Assembly (NCBI GenBank): GCA_000758905.1
Contig: JRNA01000017.1
Coordinates: 62,001 to 126,000, forward strand
Direction: 5' to 3'
Length of the DNA: 64,000 bases
Source of the DNA: Clostridiales bacterium S5-A14a
Lineage (GTDB): Bacteria; Bacillota; Clostridia; Peptostreptococcales; Anaerovoracaceae
Positions 61,957 to 64,000 of this stretch are shown in pieces. The translations under genes were made by a program, and so were the position numbers. The notes below the pieces were generated by a model, which saw only the letters and a list, made by a program, of their open reading frames with translations, ran no database searches and was not told the DNA's origin. Numbering within the stretch: the stretch's first letter is position 1; each line of letters begins with the position of its first letter.

Positions 61957-62017
61957 ATTATATTTTATAACAAAATACCTTGCAAGGAAAATATTTTGTA
62001 AATAATTTCACAAAAGG
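61957..62017 (-). promoter_or_regulatory. Promoter of the small exporter in duplicated module B
   Basis: Minus strand: -35 TTGCAA (61980-61985), 17-bp spacer, -10 TATAAT (61957-61962). Nearly identical over ~60 bp to 58356-58415. Confidence 0.78.
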
Positions 62018-62019
62018 GC

Positions 62020-62060
62020 TTGACAAATCCACTTCGTTACCTTATGCTAACTATAGTCAG
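62020..62060 (+). promoter_or_regulatory. Promoter and candidate operator of the DUF2325 operon
   Basis: -35 TTGACA (62020-62025), 17-bp spacer, -10 TATGCT (62043-62048). The -10 overlaps an imperfect palindrome CTAACTATAGTCAG (62047-62060); another GCTAAC lies 30 bp later. The half-site CTAAC resembles DtxR-type iron boxes, but this is only suggestive. A hairpin CTCGCT/AGCGAG follows at 62102-62116. Confidence 0.55.
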
Positions 62061-62143
62061 CTAGTAAGCGCAGGCTAACTTTATTGCGCATGTAGACTGA
62101 ACTCGCTATTAGCGAGATTTTAATATTAGTTTTAGGAGGTTTT

Positions 62144-62428
62144 ATGAGTATCGTAATAATTGGTGGTAATGATTGTATGGTATGTAAGTACAAGAATCTT
62201 TGCAAGGATTACAATTGTGAAGCTAAGGTTTTTACGCAGATGAAGGGAACGATGAGGAATAGAATAGGCAATCCCGATCTTTTGGTGTTGTTTACAAATA
62301 CAGTCTCTCATAAGATGGTTAGGGTTGCGACTAGTGAGGCAAAGGCCTCAAATCTGGCAATTGAGAGATGCCACTCAAGTTCACTTTCTGCACTTAAGAA
62401 CATCCTTGATAAGCATGTTCAAGCCTAG
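62144..62428 (+). CDS. DUF2325-family cysteine-containing protein
   Basis: A 94-residue protein of the DUF2325 type: starts SIVIIGGNDCMVCKYKNLC and has the DLLVLFTNTVSHKMVR block. Cysteines C11, C14, C20 and C25 form a CxxC-x5-C-x4-C cluster that could bind a metal or iron-sulfur centre; a fifth lies in ERCHSS. Function unknown. GGAGG precedes the ATG. It leads an operon with a DUF3793 protein and a flavodoxin, which suggests redox or iron-limitation use. Confidence 0.82.
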   Translation: MSIVIIGGNDCMVCKYKNLCKDYNCEAKVFTQMKGTMRNRIGNPDLLVLFTNTVSHKMVRVATSEAKASNLAIERCHSSSLSALKNILDKHVQA

Positions 62429-62437
62429 GAGATAAAG

Positions 62438-63010
62438 ATGTCTGAGTATCAAATAATTAAGCATTGTGCTCCCACCCTTGCGGGGCTGAAAACTGGGAGT
62501 TTGATCCGCGTAAGATTATCCGATCTCGATGAATTTAATGCGAGCATCCGTGCAATGAGTAAAAAACTTAACAACAAGGGAATTTACATCTTGCCGCTAA
62601 TTTCCTTTAAGTCCTTTGTTTTGTTGTACATTTTCAGACCGTCAAGTTTGGCGAAAATTCTTAGCAATTCGAGTGCGCTAAATCTACTTGAAGAGCTGCA
62701 CTATGATGTTTCTTCAATCGGAGGGCTTCTTAGATCGCTAAAATCCAGGCTTGAGTCATATGCAAATAACGATGATTTTCCGCATGAAATTGGCTTTTTC
62801 CTCGGATATCCTTCGGAAGATGTGATTTCTTTCTTCGAGAACAAAGGGAAGAATTATCTTTTGAGCGGGCCTTGGAAGGTCTACCATGACGTCTGTTCGG
62901 CAAAGTGTTTATTTGATAAGCATAAAAAATGCACAAATATATACTGTAAATGTTACAATGCCGGCATATCACTAGAAAGATTGGCAGTTTCAGGGAAGCA
63001 TTTTATGTAA
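62438..63010 (+). CDS. DUF3793-family protein
   Basis: A 190-residue protein matching the DUF3793 pattern: an early HCAPTLAGLKTGSLI segment, then HEIGFFLGYPSEDVISFF, the block GPWKVYHDVCSAK, and a cysteine-rich end (C-x12-C-x4-C-x3? spacing approximate: DKHKKCTNIYCKCYNAG). No known enzyme fold is obvious. AGGAG lies eight bases before the ATG and 10 nt separate it from the DUF2325 gene. The family is often beside flavodoxins in Clostridia, as here; function unknown. Confidence 0.85.
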   Translation: MSEYQIIKHCAPTLAGLKTGSLIRVRLSDLDEFNASIRAMSKKLNNKGIYILPLISFKSFVLLYIFRPSSLAKILSNSSALNLLEELHYDVSSIGGLLRSLKSRLESYANNDDFPHEIGFFLGYPSEDVISFFENKGKNYLLSGPWKVYHDVCSAKCLFDKHKKCTNIYCKCYNAGISLERLAVSGKHFM

Positions 63011-63013
63011 ATT

Positions 63014-63037
63014 TCAATGAAAATGAAAATGAAAATC
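63014..63037 (+). repeat. Short GAAAAT repeats between the DUF3793 and flavodoxin genes
   Basis: Four near-copies of a six-base GAAAAT unit follow the DUF3793 stop, in the spacer before the flavodoxin ribosome site. Confidence 0.75.
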
Positions 63038-63072
63038 AAAATTGAGTCTGATTGCCAAAAGGAGGAGAAACT

Positions 63073-63489
63073 ATGAAAAATATTGCTATTGTTTATTGGA
63101 GTGGTACAGGCAACACTAAAATTATGGCTGAATCCATCAAAGAAGGTGCTGGAGATTCGGCAAAATTATTTGCTGCTGAAGAATTCAGTGCAGATATGAT
63201 AGATGATTTCGACGCGGTTGCTCTGGGATGCCCATCAATGGGTGCAGAAGAACTTGAATCAGACGTATTCAGACCTCTTTGGGAAGAACTTGTACCAAAG
63301 CTATCAGGAAAGTCAGTGGCGCTTTTTGGCTCATATGGCTGGGGAGATGGCGAATGGATGAGATTATGGGAAGAAGAGGCTAATGAAGCTGGAATCGAAC
63401 TTGCTCACCCTGCTCTGATTGTGCACGAAACACCTGACCAGGAAGGCATGGACGAATGCCGCTCTCTCGGTGAAAGTCTATCTTTCTAA
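63073..63489 (+). CDS. Flavodoxin
   Basis: A 138-residue FMN electron carrier. The phosphate loop WSGTGNT is near residues 10-16, the FMN-ring loops are CPSMGAEELE and GSYGWGDGEW, and the C-terminal block MDECRSLGESL closes the fold. Flavodoxins replace ferredoxins when iron is scarce. The start at 63073 is chosen because GGAGG lies upstream with good spacing; an earlier ATG at 63052 does not fit. Confidence 0.93.
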   Translation: MKNIAIVYWSGTGNTKIMAESIKEGAGDSAKLFAAEEFSADMIDDFDAVALGCPSMGAEELESDVFRPLWEELVPKLSGKSVALFGSYGWGDGEWMRLWEEEANEAGIELAHPALIVHETPDQEGMDECRSLGESLSF

Positions 63490-63566
63490 TTAATTTATCT
63501 TTCCAATTTAGAATATAAGTATTATATAACTTCTTGACAGTTTATAATTATAACTTTTTTCCAAAC

Positions 63567-63607
63567 ATATAGCCGCCCTTCTTTCCGGGCGGCTATATTG
63601 TTTTTTG
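63567..63607 (+). terminator. Terminator of the DUF2325-DUF3793-flavodoxin operon
   Basis: ATATAGCCGCCC, 8-nt loop, GGGCGGCTATAT, then TGTTTTTTG. Twelve perfect pairs. Confidence 0.9.
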
Positions 63608-63647
63608 TTTTGTTCTGAGGGCCGTCTCGTCTAGCCATCTATCACTT

Positions 63648-63671
63648 CGTCAATACGTCAATACGTCAATA
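63648..63671 (+). repeat. Three exact 8-bp tandem repeats before the sbcC stop
   Basis: CGTCAATA repeated three times, followed by related AATCAATC and CATCAG units up to 63692. Confidence 0.85.
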
Positions 63672-63689
63672 AATCAATCCATCAGCCCA

Positions 63690-64000
63690 TCAGACTTGAA
63701 TGGTCACTTTGCTTCCCTTAAAGCTACTCTTTTCTATGCTTATCCCTCTGTCTATTCTTTCACGGAGCTCGTCCACGTGTGAAATTATCCCGACCAGTTT
63801 ATTGCCCTTACTCAAATCTACAAGGCTGTCTACCGCATTTTTCAGAGCAACATTGTCCAATGTGCCAAAGCCTTCATCTATGAACATCGTTTCAATTTGA
63901 ATTCCGCCCGCTGAGTGCTGTATTTCGTCGGCAAAGCCAAGAGCTAAGCAAAGCGATGCCTGGAAAGACTCCCCTCCTGATAATGACTTGGTGCTCCTAT
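63690..64000 (-). CDS. sbcC: SbcC nuclease ATPase subunit, C-terminal end (cut by window edge)
   Basis: The frame continues to the right edge. It encodes the C-terminal ATPase lobe: signature STKSLSGGESFQASLCLALG, then AGGIQIETMFIDEGFGTLD (Walker B and D-loop) and GNKLVGIISHVDEL with the H-loop His. This is the diagnostic end of SbcC, the partner of SbcD in cutting DNA hairpins and ends. Only the last 102 codons are in the window. Confidence 0.93.
   Translation of the reverse strand, partial: RSTKSLSGGESFQASLCLALGFADEIQHSAGGIQIETMFIDEGFGTLDNVALKNAVDSLVDLSKGNKLVGIISHVDELRERIDRGISIEKSSFKGSKVTIQV

Noticed and set aside
58356-62017. 3.6-kb segment between direct repeats as a transposon
   Set aside because: No transposase, no terminal inverted repeats; each repeat is a working-looking promoter for its own downstream gene.

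Overview
The window looks like a chromosomal stretch of a low-GC, Gram-positive anaerobe of the class Clostridia. The signs are a PolC-type DNA polymerase III, the DXP isoprenoid pathway, an SPFH/NfeD pair, DUF1292, DUF2325 and DUF3793 proteins, ECF-type vitamin uptake genes, and a wall-anchored repeat protein. The species cannot be named from the sequence alone. No phage, transposase, rRNA or CRISPR array was seen.

Layout. (1) 1-16912, all minus strand: a long housekeeping array, in transcription order yraN, comM, dprA, topA, hslV, hslU, hflX, yigZ, yitT-like, pyrH, frr, uppS, cdsA, dxr, rseP, ispG and the 5' end of polC. It combines DNA uptake and processing, protein quality control, translation recycling, and isoprenoid/lipid carrier synthesis. 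(2) 16982-22241: a divergent TetR / MMPL transporter / heptad-repeat protein module with three copies of one palindromic operator. (3) 22263-24259: an ECF S-component with a structured leader, and a D-cysteine desulfhydrase-like enzyme. (4) 24501-24931: a tRNA cluster (Asn, Leu, initiator fMet). (5) 24978-32352: tilS, ftsH, pucR-type regulator, coaX, dusB. (6) 32398-35773: cobalt importer cbiMNQO behind a cobalamin riboswitch, with a terminator inside the operon. (7) 35836-47178: gap, bioY, glpK, hemW, lepA, a MATE exporter, rpsT and a Ca2+ P-type ATPase. (8) 47364-56941: tRNA-Leu, an FAD protein, DUF1292, uvrC coupled to a DD-carboxypeptidase homologue that has lost its catalytic motifs, and the serine pathway (apgM-type mutase, serC, divergent serA). 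(9) 56963-64000: SPFH/NfeD, a mosaic surface protein, a small membrane exporter, a DUF2325-DUF3793-flavodoxin operon, and the 3' end of sbcC.

Points that stand out: yraN seems to start at an ATT codon. The DacA-family protein next to uvrC has TTTK, NSS and QKG in place of SxxK, SxN and KTG. The MMPL module has a clear autoregulatory operator layout. Two near-identical promoter modules of about 60 bp drive nfeD and a small exporter 3.6 kb apart. serA and serC share overlapping -35 boxes. Several intergenic regions carry different short tandem repeats. tilS may be leaderless.

Both edges cut genes: polC on the left (N-terminal 202 codons kept) and sbcC on the right (C-terminal end kept).
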